DNA of 64,000 nucleotides from positions 4,465,001 to 4,529,000 of the forward strand of contig NZ_JADALJ010000001.1 in NCBI RefSeq assembly GCF_014876185.1, read 5' to 3'. This DNA is from Rufibacter sp. LB8 (lineage in GTDB: Bacteria; Bacteroidota; Bacteroidia; Cytophagales; Hymenobacteraceae). A program made the translations under genes and the position numbers. The notes under the pieces are model-generated. The model had not been told where the DNA came from and did not search any database. It was given only the letters and a program-made list of their open reading frames with translations. Shown one piece after another: positions 7,989 through 16,886 of the stretch; positions within the stretch are counted from its first letter, which is position 1; each line of letters opens with the position of its first letter.

Positions 7989-10526
7989 TTAGTTGGCTTC
8001 ACCGGCTTTGGCGTCATCATTTTTGATGGACTTCTTACGGCGGGGCTGCTGGCCCATTTCCACCTTCCCGAAGCGGTAAGAAAAGCTCACGCGCACGTTC
8101 CGGTTGAAGTTGTAGTTCTCCGTGTTCTGGATGAAATTGTCGTTCGCCAGCTCAGAAGTAAACTTAATGGACTCCGAGAACGGATTGTCTATGCCCACGC
8201 TCAGGCTGCCTTTCTTCTCCCAGAAATCTTTCTTCACGCTCACGCTCGAATAGTAAAAGCCCGAGAACTTGCCCTGAATGCTGGGCCTTGGCGAGCTGTA
8301 TGAGCCAAACGCCTGTAACGCCAGGTTTTTCCCGAAGTCATAGCCCGTGTTCACGTTGAAGCTGTACTGCCACGCGGCGTTGCTCTGGATGGTGCTTGTC
8401 AGGTCAATGTAGTTCAGGTTCAGGCTTCCGCCAATGTTCCATTTGGGCATTGGTTTGGTGTTGCCCGAGAAGCTAAGGCCGTAGGTGGCGTTCTTTCCAA
8501 TGTTAAAGAAAGTGGTGTAAGAATTGCCCGATCTCCGGAGGTATTCTTCCGGGGCGTTTGGCTGCACATTTGCATCATCTACCAACGTGCGCACGTTTTC
8601 AATGGCATTGTTGGTCTGGCGCCAGTACAGAGACACGTTCACAGAGCTGGTCTTGAAGTAATTGCTGTAGCCCACTTCATAAGAGTGCGTGAGTTCAGGC
8701 GATAATTCTGGGTTCCCGAAGTTGTAGTTGATGTTGTCCTGCGTGTTCACAAACGGGTTCAGGTACCAGATCTGCGGCCGCTGAATACGCTGCGTGTAAC
8801 CCGCCCTAAACGTCTGTGATTTAAAGGAGCGCGAAATCATGACGTTGGGAATCAAGTTGTTGTAGTTGTCTTTGAACGATGGCATGACCGGGGCAATGTA
8901 GTTGGCCTGCAAGTCTGTGTACTCAAAACGCACGCCAGACTTTACCTGGTAATTTTTAAGAAGTTTGAACCCGTAAGAGGCGTAGGTGGCATACACATCC
9001 TGGTCATAGGCGAAGGCGTTTGCGTCCCTACTCGTTTCCTGGTTAGTGCTGCCATTGAGGGTGCGGTACTGGGCGTCACTTTCGGCGTGCCGAAGGATGG
9101 CTTTGGTGCCCACTTCCAGCAGCGTTTTGTTCTTGAACGGATGCGTGTAGTCTACCTGGTAGGTCATCTCGCGGTTAAAGCCGGTGTTGGTGTTGCGCAC
9201 CAGGTTGTCTATCAAGTCATTCTGGTCCTGGTAAATGTCTTGGTTAGACAGAATGTTCATCTTTCCGTTGGTCCATTGGCCCAGCACCGCCAGTTCCTGC
9301 TGCGGTTTGAAGATGTGGGTGTAGCCCATGTTCAGGTCCAGGGAGTTGTGCTTGTTGCGGTTCTCAGAGTTGGTGTAAATGCTCTGGTTGCGGCTGGCAT
9401 CATTCCGGAAGGTGGTTACGCTTGATTGAAAGCCATTGTTGTTGAACTGCCCCTGGTAGACATTGATGCCCGCATTGATGGAGTTGCTGGAGTCTAGGTC
9501 TGCGTCAAAACCAAACTGCCCAAAAATGCCGCCGCCCTGTCTGTCAAATCGTCCTTCCTGCCGAAGCGTGTTCAGGAAAGCCTCATTGCTGGCATTAGGG
9601 AGATTGGACCTCTCCAGTATGTTTTCGCCTTTGTTGTTGTATTGCTGGTGCGTGCCCAGGTTAGCGGTGAACCCAATCTTGCCTCTGCGCACGTTCACGT
9701 TGGCATTGCCGTTGGCGTTTCTGTTGCCGCCAGACAATGCCACGCTGCCGTTCACGCCGTACATGGTGTTCTTCTTAGTAATGATGTTGATGATCCCGGC
9801 GGTGCCTTCGGCGTCATATTTGGCAGAAGGGCTGGTGATCACTTCCACGCTTTTAATCATGTCTGAGGGAATCTGCCGCAACGCGTCTGCCACGCTGTTG
9901 GCCATAATGCTGGACGGTTTGTTGTTGATGAGCACCCGCACATTGGAACTTCCGCGCAGCTGCACATTTCCGTCAATATCAACCGTGAGGCTTGGTACTT
10001 TCTTGAGCACGTCAGAGGCGTTGCCGCCAATGTTGGTGATGTCCTGCTCGGCGTTGTAGACCATGCGGTCCACTTTGTCTTCCACCAGCGGTTTCTCACC
10101 CACCACGGTCACTTCCTGCAGCTTGTTCAAGATGGGCTTGAGCAGCAACCGGCCCAATTCCACATCGGCGTCTTTCTCTGAGAGCGTGAAGGCTTTGCGG
10201 GTCATGGTTTCATAGCCAATAAAACTCACCGACAAGGTGTAACTCCCGAAGCCCACACGGTTCAACGTGAAACGTCCGCGGTCATCGGTCACGGTGCCGT
10301 CCACGGGTTTGCCGGTGGCCACGCTTATCAAAGAAATAGTGGCGAATTCAACGGGCTTGGAGTTGGTGGAATCCAGTACCAGGCCCGCAATTTTACCGGT
10401 GCCGCGCTGCTGTACGCTGGCCACAGAAGGCGCGGCGGTGGGGGCGGAGACAGGCGAAGGGTTCTGAGCCAGAAGCGTGGTGTTTGCCCAAAGCAGGCAA
10501 AAGGCTAAAATTGATAAAAGACGCAT
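7989..10526 (-). CDS. Outer-membrane TonB-dependent receptor-like beta-barrel, paralogue 2
   Basis: 845 residues with the same architecture as its neighbours: signal peptide (MRLLSILAFCLLWANTTLLAQ), regulatory-like beta-sandwich (about 45-135, GTVTDDRGRFTLNRVGF), plug (LQEVTVVGEKPLVEDKVDR, VQLRGSSNVRVLINNKPSS, GTAGIINIITKKN) and a long barrel. The close match in the plug and the mosaic divergence in the extracellular loops suggest tandem duplication followed by ligand diversification. It ends VSFSYRFGKVEM followed by the basic tail RRKKSIKNDDAK. It is separated from the adjacent genes by its own terminator and by palindromes, so it is probably a monocistronic unit. Ligand unknown. Confidence 0.9.
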   Translation of the reverse strand: MRLLSILAFCLLWANTTLLAQNPSPVSAPTAAPSVASVQQRGTGKIAGLVLDSTNSKPVEFATISLISVATGKPVDGTVTDDRGRFTLNRVGFGSYTLSVSFIGYETMTRKAFTLSEKDADVELGRLLLKPILNKLQEVTVVGEKPLVEDKVDRMVYNAEQDITNIGGNASDVLKKVPSLTVDIDGNVQLRGSSNVRVLINNKPSSIMANSVADALRQIPSDMIKSVEVITSPSAKYDAEGTAGIINIITKKNTMYGVNGSVALSGGNRNANGNANVNVRRGKIGFTANLGTHQQYNNKGENILERSNLPNASNEAFLNTLRQEGRFDRQGGGIFGQFGFDADLDSSNSINAGINVYQGQFNNNGFQSSVTTFRNDASRNQSIYTNSENRNKHNSLDLNMGYTHIFKPQQELAVLGQWTNGKMNILSNQDIYQDQNDLIDNLVRNTNTGFNREMTYQVDYTHPFKNKTLLEVGTKAILRHAESDAQYRTLNGSTNQETSRDANAFAYDQDVYATYASYGFKLLKNYQVKSGVRFEYTDLQANYIAPVMPSFKDNYNNLIPNVMISRSFKSQTFRAGYTQRIQRPQIWYLNPFVNTQDNINYNFGNPELSPELTHSYEVGYSNYFKTSSVNVSLYWRQTNNAIENVRTLVDDANVQPNAPEEYLRRSGNSYTTFFNIGKNATYGLSFSGNTKPMPKWNIGGSLNLNYIDLTSTIQSNAAWQYSFNVNTGYDFGKNLALQAFGSYSSPRPSIQGKFSGFYYSSVSVKKDFWEKKGSLSVGIDNPFSESIKFTSELANDNFIQNTENYNFNRNVRVSFSYRFGKVEMGQQPRRKKSIKNDDAKAGEAN

Positions 10527-10629
10527 GAAAGGGTTTGAAGAAGTGGAATAAATTAGTGTATAGATTTAAAATTCAAGGAGTTGCGTTCGCCGCCAGGCGC
10601 ATCTTGTGCAGAGGATTGGGGCAAAAGGT

Positions 10630-10672
10630 TTCCGTTTTCGGGCTCGTTTTCAGAAATGAAGGCAAAAACGGA
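10630..10672. repeat. Palindrome copy between receptor 2 and the small regulatory-domain protein
   Basis: Left arm TTCCGTTTTCGGGCTCGTTT is conserved; the right arm AATGAAGGCAAAAACGGA is altered. Confidence 0.8.
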
Positions 10673-10813
10673 CATCTGGGTCACTGGTGGTAAAAGTAGA
10701 AGGAAGTACAACCGCCACCTGGCAAATACTACGGGTGGCTGTTAGATTAGTAGCTGAAGTTCTGAGGTACTTACAACAAAGGTAAACTATATCTTTCAGA
10801 CGGTTAAGTACAA

Positions 10814-11710
10814 TTATTTGGCGCGGAGCAATTCTACGTTCATGCCCATGCCCGCCGCCGGAATCTTGCTCCATTTGCTCTGGCTGGCATCTTTGTGATA
10901 CGCCGTCTGGAACCCGGGCATGGAGGCCGGAATGGTCAAACTTAGGGAATGCGTCTTGGGCAGCGCGTCAATCCACTCCAGCGAAATGACGAAGTCCTGC
11001 TCCACGTAAATGTCATAAGGTTCCAGGTCCACGTTCATCCAGCCGGTTTTTTGGTCGCGCACGGTCACGTAGATGGCTTGCTTCAAGAGGTTGTCCCCGG
11101 GCTTCCCGTTTTGCAGGACGTACACGTTCAGCCTGAATTTAACCATGTCATATCTATTAGACCTGAGGCAGAAATTGAGTTTGCTCAGCAGTGATTGCTT
11201 TTTACCGTTGTTGATGTGAATGCCGATTTCGCGGCCCAGGTTGGCAGCCAGGGGGCGGGGCATGATAATAAAGCTGTGCGAGAAATACGTGTCTGGCTCC
11301 AGGGTGCCGCCAATCTGTTTGGTTTCCCAGTTCTTGGGGTTTACTTCCACCTCAGCCAACGCTACCGGCTTACTGGTTAAGGTGATTTTGAGGGGCTTGC
11401 TCACCAGGGCCTGTTGGTGCAGGTCTTCCACGTTCATGTCTTTCGGCTCAAACCCGATGGCGGAGAAGCGTACCATTTTGTCTTGTTGGCCCGCCGGAAT
11501 AGCCAAACTGAATTCACCTGAAGAACTGCAGATAGTACCGGTAGAGGCATTCATAAGACCCACGCTGGCGTAGGCCACGGGTGTCTGGTTGTCACTGGAA
11601 ACCACCAGGCCTGAGATGGTAATGGCTTGTGCGGCGGGCGGAGTAGAAAGTGATGGAAAGAAGGCCAGCCAGCTGGTAACCAGAAAAGAGAAGACAAGGG
11701 GGAAGGCCAT
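10814..11710 (-). CDS. Exported protein with carboxypeptidase-regulatory-like domain
   Basis: 298 residues. After an N-terminal hydrophobic export segment a CarboxypepD_reg-like beta-sandwich runs over about residues 30-120 (ISGLVVSSDNQTPVAYASVGL, then SGEFSLAIPAGQQDK). The rest (about 130-298: EVEVNPKNWETKQIGG, SLLSKLNFCLRSNRYD, FRLNVYVLQNGKPGDNLL) is a second beta-rich domain without a catalytic signature I recognise. Unlike its neighbours it lacks a plug and barrel. It sits between receptors 2 and 3 on the same strand and could be a periplasmic or surface accessory, but this is inference. Confidence 0.75.
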   Translation of the reverse strand: MAFPLVFSFLVTSWLAFFPSLSTPPAAQAITISGLVVSSDNQTPVAYASVGLMNASTGTICSSSGEFSLAIPAGQQDKMVRFSAIGFEPKDMNVEDLHQQALVSKPLKITLTSKPVALAEVEVNPKNWETKQIGGTLEPDTYFSHSFIIMPRPLAANLGREIGIHINNGKKQSLLSKLNFCLRSNRYDMVKFRLNVYVLQNGKPGDNLLKQAIYVTVRDQKTGWMNVDLEPYDIYVEQDFVISLEWIDALPKTHSLSLTIPASMPGFQTAYHKDASQSKWSKIPAAGMGMNVELLRAK

Positions 11711-11863
11711 GCAACAGAGAATTAAAAGCGAAGTTTTACATCAAAATTGTTGATCGCCTCTGCCTGCCCCTGCGGTGTTGTGGTTCTAACGGGAAGGATC
11801 TGCCGCGTATTGTATATAGCCGACCACTATATTTTCAAATCACTATTTAAAGATAAGTGCCTT

Positions 11864-11907
11864 TCCCGTTTTTGGGCTCATTTCTGGAAATGAAGCCGAA
11901 AACGGGC
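11864..11907. repeat. Palindrome copy downstream of receptor 3
   Basis: Arms CCCGTTTTTGGGCTCATTTC and AATGAAGCCGAAAACGGG, with outer pairing CCCG/CGGG. Confidence 0.82.
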
Positions 11908-11910
11908 GGC

Positions 11911-11955
11911 ACAAAAAAAAGGGAGACCGCTTTTCAGCCATCGCCCTTTCCTTGC
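11911..11955 (-). terminator. Likely terminator of receptor 3
   Basis: On the minus strand an imperfect stem (AGGGCGATGGCT pairing with AGCGGTCTCCCT) is followed by eight T. It lies about 16 bases after the receptor stop. Confidence 0.55.
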
Positions 11956-11970
11956 ATTTAGGTGAGGTGC

Positions 11971-14526
11971 TTATTGCACGCCGCCGTTCCCATCGCCTTG
12001 CTTGGCGTCATCATTCTTGATGGATTTTCTGCGCTTGGGCGGACCTTGCTGCTGCATCTTCCCGAAGCGGTATTCAAACGACAGCCTAAAGCCGCGGTTG
12101 TACTGCGTTACCAAAGACTCGGTTCTGAAAGGCAGGCCCGTGGTTTGATTGTTGCCGGCCAGCTCGTTCTCAAACCTGATGGCTCTCCTGAACGGGTTGT
12201 CCATGCCCAGACTGATGGCGCCTTTCTTCTCAAACAGCTCTTTTCTGATGGCCAGGTTGTGGTACGAGAACGAAGAGGCTTTGCCCTGCAACTGGATTCG
12301 GTCTGAGTTGAACCCGCCGGAGAATTGCGCGCTCAGCCCTTTGCCAAATGTATAGCCCGAGCTCACGTTGATGTTGTACATAAGCCCGGAGTTTGACGCA
12401 AACGGCGCGTTCAGTTCCACATAGTACACGTTCACGTTTCCATTGATGTTCCAGGCGTTGATGGGCTTGGTGGAACCAGAGAAACTCATACCGTAGGTTT
12501 TGTTTTTGGCAATGTTGTTGAACGTGACAAATGTGGTATCTCTAATCACCTCAGAAACGCTCTCAATGGCATTGTCTGTGACGCGCATATAGGCAGACAC
12601 GTTCAAAGAAGTAGTTTTGAAAAAAGTGCTGTAGTTCAACTCATAGGCATCTGTGAGTTCAGCGTCTAGCCTTGGGTTACCAAACACCACCAGGTTAGGG
12701 CCCTGCTGTTGACGGTACGGGTTCAGGTAAAACAGCTGAGGCCGCTGAATGCGCTGGGTAAAGGTGGTGCGCAGTTTCATGTTGGGTTTTAAATCATAGG
12801 CCAGCGTAATGTTGGGAATGAAGTTGTCATAGTTGGTGGTGAAATCCTGGGCTGGGTTCACAAAGTCACCGGCCACGTCTGTGTACTCATACCGGCCTCC
12901 AAAGCGCACCTGCGTTTTTTTGTTCAGGTTGAAGCCATAAGACAGGTACGTGGCCAGCACGTCTTGGTCATAAGAAAAGGCGCTGTTCAAGTCTATGCCA
13001 TTGTAAAGCGATTTACTGGACACGTCTCGCAGAATGCCTTTGGCGCCCACCTCCAGCAAGGTATTCTTGGGCATGGGGTGCGCGTAATCTGCCTGAAACG
13101 TCATTTCTTCATTGAAGCCTTCGTTTTCATTGAGCGTGATGGAACGCAGGCCGCCTTCTAAGTTATAGCGGGTCTGGTTCACTTCGTTGTCTTGGTCGGT
13201 TTGGCTGTAGAGTGCCAGTAAGGTCAGTTCCTGCTGCGGTTTCTTGAACTGGTGGGTAAAGTCCAGATTCAGGTCCATGCTCAGGCGCTGGTTGTTGTTT
13301 TTCATGGACAGGTTGTATTGGTCTACCTGCCGGGGCGTGGTGAAAAGCGTGCGGCCTTCGTTCTGGTCAGCTTGCGTAGTGTTTGACAGTTGGTGAGAAC
13401 GCATCTTGAACTGGCCCGTGTTCACCCGTATGCCGGCGGCCAGGCTATTTTTCTCATTGAGGTCATAGTCCAGCCCCAACTGCCCAAACCCAAACATACC
13501 GTCAACCGCGCTGGTGCCCAGCTGGGAAATGTTGTTCAAGGCTCTTCTTTCTTTCTCCACCACAGACGTGTTGGGGTTGTCGCCTTCTTCCTGCGGGGTG
13601 TTGGGGTTGTCTTTGATGTCGGCCTGGTTGATCTGGGTGATGTCCATGGCGCCCTTGCTATAGAACCTGTTCACCCCAGCATTCACGTTCACGCCCAGTT
13701 TGCCTTGTTTTATGCCCAGATTGGCGTTGCCGTTACTGGCGCGGGTTCCGCCGGTCAAGGTAACGGCCCCGGTTATGCCCTGCAGGCTGTTTTTCTTGGT
13801 CACAATGTTGATGATACCGGCGGTGCCTTCGGCGTCATACTTGGCACCGGGGCTGGTGATCACTTCCACGTTCTTAATCACGTCTGCCGGAATTTGCTTC
13901 AGGGCATCGGCCACGCTGCCGGCCATCATGGTAGACGGTTTGCCGTTGATGAGTACCCGAACGTTGGCGCTACCGCGCAACTGAATGTTGCCGTCCTGGT
14001 CCAGTGACACCGAAGGAACTTTCTGCATCACGTCGGCGGCGGTTCCCCCGGCGTTGGTGATGTCTTTTTCGGCATTGTACACCAGGCGGTCCACTTTATC
14101 TTCAATCAAGGGTTTTTCGCCCACCACCGTCACTTCCTGCAATCTTGTCTGAGAACTGGCCAATGAAATACGGTTCAGATTCACGTTCTGGTCATCTGCA
14201 GATACGGTTACCTGGCGCAGGTTCTTGGTCTCATAGCCAATAAAGCTGATGTTGAGCGTATAGCTGCCGTTGGCCACGCGGCTCAACGAGAAACGGCCCT
14301 TGTCATCGGTGACGGTGCCATCTACGGTTTTGCCGGTGGCGGTATGGATCAAAGCAATAGTCGCGAATTCTACCGGTTTGGCCGACGTGGAATCTACCAC
14401 TACGCCGGAGATTCGGCCGATGCCTTGCTGCGCAGACACGGCCGGGGCAGTGCTGGCCGGGGCTTGTGCCCAAAGCGGAGCAGTGCCAGCACAACTTAAC
14501 AAAGTGACAAGAAGAAGTTTTTTCAT
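11971..14526 (-). CDS. Outer-membrane TonB-dependent receptor-like beta-barrel, paralogue 3
   Basis: Start chosen at the ATG at 14526, where a signal peptide begins (MKKLLLVTLLSCAGTAPLWAQ); 37 in-frame codons upstream are not protein-like. The 851-residue product has the regulatory-like domain (GTVTDDKGRFSLSRVANG), plug (LQEVTVVGEKPLIEDKVDR, IQLRGSANVRVLINGKPST, GTAGIINIVTKKN) and barrel shared with paralogues 1 and 2, then the tail KRRKSIKNDDAKQG after the last strand FEYRFGKM. It is the most upstream member of the cluster. The substrate is unknown, and no SusD lipoprotein or anti-sigma gene is nearby. Confidence 0.9.
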   Translation of the reverse strand: MKKLLLVTLLSCAGTAPLWAQAPASTAPAVSAQQGIGRISGVVVDSTSAKPVEFATIALIHTATGKTVDGTVTDDKGRFSLSRVANGSYTLNISFIGYETKNLRQVTVSADDQNVNLNRISLASSQTRLQEVTVVGEKPLIEDKVDRLVYNAEKDITNAGGTAADVMQKVPSVSLDQDGNIQLRGSANVRVLINGKPSTMMAGSVADALKQIPADVIKNVEVITSPGAKYDAEGTAGIINIVTKKNSLQGITGAVTLTGGTRASNGNANLGIKQGKLGVNVNAGVNRFYSKGAMDITQINQADIKDNPNTPQEEGDNPNTSVVEKERRALNNISQLGTSAVDGMFGFGQLGLDYDLNEKNSLAAGIRVNTGQFKMRSHQLSNTTQADQNEGRTLFTTPRQVDQYNLSMKNNNQRLSMDLNLDFTHQFKKPQQELTLLALYSQTDQDNEVNQTRYNLEGGLRSITLNENEGFNEEMTFQADYAHPMPKNTLLEVGAKGILRDVSSKSLYNGIDLNSAFSYDQDVLATYLSYGFNLNKKTQVRFGGRYEYTDVAGDFVNPAQDFTTNYDNFIPNITLAYDLKPNMKLRTTFTQRIQRPQLFYLNPYRQQQGPNLVVFGNPRLDAELTDAYELNYSTFFKTTSLNVSAYMRVTDNAIESVSEVIRDTTFVTFNNIAKNKTYGMSFSGSTKPINAWNINGNVNVYYVELNAPFASNSGLMYNINVSSGYTFGKGLSAQFSGGFNSDRIQLQGKASSFSYHNLAIRKELFEKKGAISLGMDNPFRRAIRFENELAGNNQTTGLPFRTESLVTQYNRGFRLSFEYRFGKMQQQGPPKRRKSIKNDDAKQGDGNGGVQ

Positions 14527-14996
14527 GGGTTGGGTTAGGGTAAGGCTTAATCTGAAGGTTCTCCCAGGCCACAACCCAGCGCACGTGTACCGGTCAACAA
14601 CGTGCGGGTGGGCCCTGTCTGGCTTCAGTTGGAGCATTAGTAGAAGCCCATTTGGTAATATTACAGACCACCCCCAAAAAAGAATCTTTTTAACATAACG
14701 TTAACAAATGCCCGCTGCTACCTGCCTCAATTGGGCTTACAACCGCGTAATGCCCCGTTTGTTTTTTATTTAGCCGGCAAAAATCTGGGTAAGAATTTTT
14801 GTGGGAAATGGAATTGTTTCTACTCCGTTTTCGGGCTCATTTCCAGAAACGAAGCCGAAAACAGCCAATTAATTTTGAAGGCGCTGCAACGTTTACCAAG
14901 CTGCGTAGTCTTTGAAGTAGAAGGAAGAAATTCGGACGGAGTGCCCTCCGGAAAAAATTCTTCCGCACACCTTTGTAAACACAACCATCAACCCCT
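14527..14996. other. 470-bp divergent intergenic region
   Basis: Lies between receptor 3 (minus) and the pentapeptide gene (plus) and must carry both promoters. It holds one palindrome copy (14824-14864). CACCTTTG at 14969-14976, close to the TAnnTTTG -7 consensus, is a candidate -7 box for the plus-strand gene. No gene is seen. Confidence 0.6.
14824..14864. repeat. Palindrome copy in divergent gap
   Basis: Left arm CTCCGTTTTCGGGCTCATTT is conserved, with right arm AACGAAGCCGAAAACAG. It is not near any stop codon. Confidence 0.8.
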
Positions 14997-15809
14997 ATGA
15001 ACCGATTTCTGACATGCTTTTTCCTGCTGGCGCTGCTGCCTTTTTTAGCGCAGGCCCAAACCACCGTCACCGCCGCTGAGATTCTGGCCAAGATCAACAA
15101 AGGCGAGGCCGTGTCTTACCAGAACGCCACCATCACCGGTAACCTGGACCTCACCAAGTTGCAGAACATGGCCCTCAAGCCAGACAAGCCCGGCACCAAC
15201 ACATACAACAGCAAGGAATTCATCAGTACGGTTACGGCGCCCATCAGCTTTAAGAACTGCACTTTCACGGGCAACGTACTGGCCTATTTCAACCCAGACA
15301 ACCTGCGCGACAAAAGCCTGACCGAAACCGGCAAGAGCCTGAACGAAGTGTACAATACCGTTTTTAACAAGGAAGTTCGGTTTGAGAAATGCGTGTTCAC
15401 CGCCGAGGCCGCCTTCAAGTACGCCGAGTTCAAAGACCAGGTCTCCTTTGCGGGCAGTTCGTTCAAGAAAGAAGCGCTTTTCAAGTACACCAAGTTCAGC
15501 CAGTCCACCGATTTCAGCAACACTGCCTTTGAGGGCATGGCCATTTTTAAATACACGAAATTTCCGCAGGAAGCCCTGTTCCAGAACGCGGTGTTCCGCC
15601 AGGAAGCCAGCTTTAAATATGCCCATTTCCCGCAGGGCGCCGACTTCAGCACGGCCCAGTTTTCCGGCCTCGCCGATTTCAAATACGCCAACTTCGCCGG
15701 CAAAACCGACTGGCAAGGCACCGCCTTCCACGCCGGCCGTGACATTAAATACACCAAAATGAAAGATTCGCCTTTCAAAGACGCTGCCAGGAAGGAGAAA
15801 GTCAGGTAG
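14997..15809 (+). CDS. Secreted pentapeptide-repeat-like protein
   Basis: 270 residues with a signal peptide (MNRFLTCFFLLALLPFLAQAQ). Residues about 30-110 hold a first domain (ITGNLDLTKLQN ... ISFKNCTFTGNV). From about 125 to 255 runs a five-residue periodic pattern with Phe every fifth position (VSFAGSSFKKEALFKYTKF, FQNAVFRQEASFKYAHF), the signature of a right-handed quadrilateral beta-helix of the pentapeptide family. Cytoplasmic members mimic DNA or shield gyrase; this one is exported, so that role is unlikely. The function is unknown. A long open frame on the opposite strand is only a shadow of the repeats. Confidence 0.8.
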   Translation: MNRFLTCFFLLALLPFLAQAQTTVTAAEILAKINKGEAVSYQNATITGNLDLTKLQNMALKPDKPGTNTYNSKEFISTVTAPISFKNCTFTGNVLAYFNPDNLRDKSLTETGKSLNEVYNTVFNKEVRFEKCVFTAEAAFKYAEFKDQVSFAGSSFKKEALFKYTKFSQSTDFSNTAFEGMAIFKYTKFPQEALFQNAVFRQEASFKYAHFPQGADFSTAQFSGLADFKYANFAGKTDWQGTAFHAGRDIKYTKMKDSPFKDAARKEKVR

Positions 15810-15827
15810 CGGCCCTATCTGGAATTT

Positions 15828-15873
15828 GTTGGACCACCCCCGGCCCCTCCTACAACAGGAGGGGAGTTTTTTG
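15828..15873 (-). repeat. Third repeat family (GGAGGGG hairpin), copy 1
   Basis: Arms CCCCTCCT and AGGAGGGG flank a short loop, next to a C-rich GGACCACCCCC flank. A second copy in opposite orientation is at 32982-33022. It may also serve as a terminator for the pentapeptide gene. Confidence 0.6.
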
Positions 15874-15887
15874 GAATGCATGGGCAA

Positions 15888-15922
15888 TGCGTGGGTGACA
15901 AGGCGGTGCCTGGTCTCTACGG
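15888..15922 (+). repeat. Second repeat family, partial copy
   Basis: GTGACAAGGCGGTGCCTGG, then TCTCTACGG, corresponds to the left half of the 686-782 element. Confidence 0.55.
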
Positions 15923-15923
15923 T

Positions 15924-15966
15924 TTCCGTTTTCGGCTTCATTTCCTGAAATGAGCCCTAAAACAGA
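15924..15966. repeat. Palindrome copy between convergent genes
   Basis: Arms TTCCGTTTTCGGCTTCATTT and AATGAGCCCTAAAACAGAA. Confidence 0.8.
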
Positions 15967-15982
15967 ACCGCGCACCTTAAAC

Positions 15983-16018
15983 CAAAAACGCTCCGCTGGT
16001 ATGTCAGCGGAGCGTTTT
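15983..16018. terminator. Bidirectional terminator
   Basis: Perfect stem AAAACGCTCCGCTG with CAGCGGAGCGTTTT, between the plus-strand pentapeptide gene and the minus-strand lipoprotein gene. Confidence 0.88.
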
Positions 16019-16040
16019 TAATGCTTAAATCTCAGAAGAA

Positions 16041-16754
16041 TTAATAAATCAAAATACCTATCACCGGCGTGGCCGGCGGAATGTCTTTCACTTTGAGTTT
16101 GGTCCAGCGGCTAGACGGAATGGCACTCATGTCCAGGATGAAACTCATGTTCTGGTTTTTCACGATGGCCACAAAATTGTCTTCGCCAATGCCCACGCTG
16201 CTGACCTGAAACGCCTCTTTCACCGTGCCGAAGGTGCTGCCAATGCCCACGCCCTCAGGGGTTTTGAATGCGGGGTTCAGAACTGTGATGCGTGATACTT
16301 TGCAGGCGGTGCCGGTGCATTCCTGCTCCAGGCGCAGGTCGGGGCGGCGGCGCTCGCCCAGCAGTTCATAGGCGGTGGTGGTCATGCCTTCCTGGCTCAG
16401 CTGGATTTCCTGCACTTTGTTGAGGCCATAGAGCTCGCGCACTTTGTCAATGGTCATGCCAATGGTCACGGCGCCGGCCTGGCCTTTGTGCAGCGTGAGG
16501 TTGAACAGCGGGTTGGTGGCCGAGGGCGGGGTAGAAGCCGTGGACGTGGCGCCGGGCAGGCCTTCGTCTAGCGTGGGGTCTGCGGTGGAACCGGCACTGT
16601 CTGGGTTGGGCGATGTTTTCTCCACGGTTTCGTCATAGACCTCGGCGGCGGCTTCTTCCAGTTTAGATTCTGTGGCGGCTTGGTCATTGGTTTCTTTCTG
16701 GTTGCAACTGGCCAGGGCCAGCAGGCAGCAGAAAAAGAGAGCGGGTATTTTCAT
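16041..16754 (-). CDS. Predicted lipoprotein of unknown function
   Basis: 237 residues. The N-terminus MKIPALFFCCLLALASCNQKE has a lipobox (LASC). A low-complexity acidic and Ser/Thr/Pro-rich linker covers about 20-80, then comes a folded domain (HKGQAGAVTIGMTIDKVRELYGL ... GVGIGSTFGTVKEAFQV) with two repeated IGMT/IGST-x(3)-V elements. Those repeats resemble SmpA/BamE-like or DUF-type small periplasmic domains, but I cannot name the family. It is convergent with the pentapeptide gene and divergent from surE. Confidence 0.7.
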   Translation of the reverse strand: MKIPALFFCCLLALASCNQKETNDQAATESKLEEAAAEVYDETVEKTSPNPDSAGSTADPTLDEGLPGATSTASTPPSATNPLFNLTLHKGQAGAVTIGMTIDKVRELYGLNKVQEIQLSQEGMTTTAYELLGERRRPDLRLEQECTGTACKVSRITVLNPAFKTPEGVGIGSTFGTVKEAFQVSSVGIGEDNFVAIVKNQNMSFILDMSAIPSSRWTKLKVKDIPPATPVIGILIY

Positions 16755-16886
16755 AGAAGGCAGAATTCAGGCGCAATGGTACAGGTATTCCACCCATAAC
16801 GCAAGGGCTTGGGAGCAAGTTGCAGGATAATGTTTGGCTATGGCGCGTATACAAGGTAATTTCACCCCAAAACAAGTGTACCCACC

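Noticed and set aside
15045-15941. 298-residue open frame antisense to the pentapeptide gene
   Set aside because: It mirrors the repeat codon pattern of the pentapeptide gene and starts within a palindrome; no signal of an independent gene.
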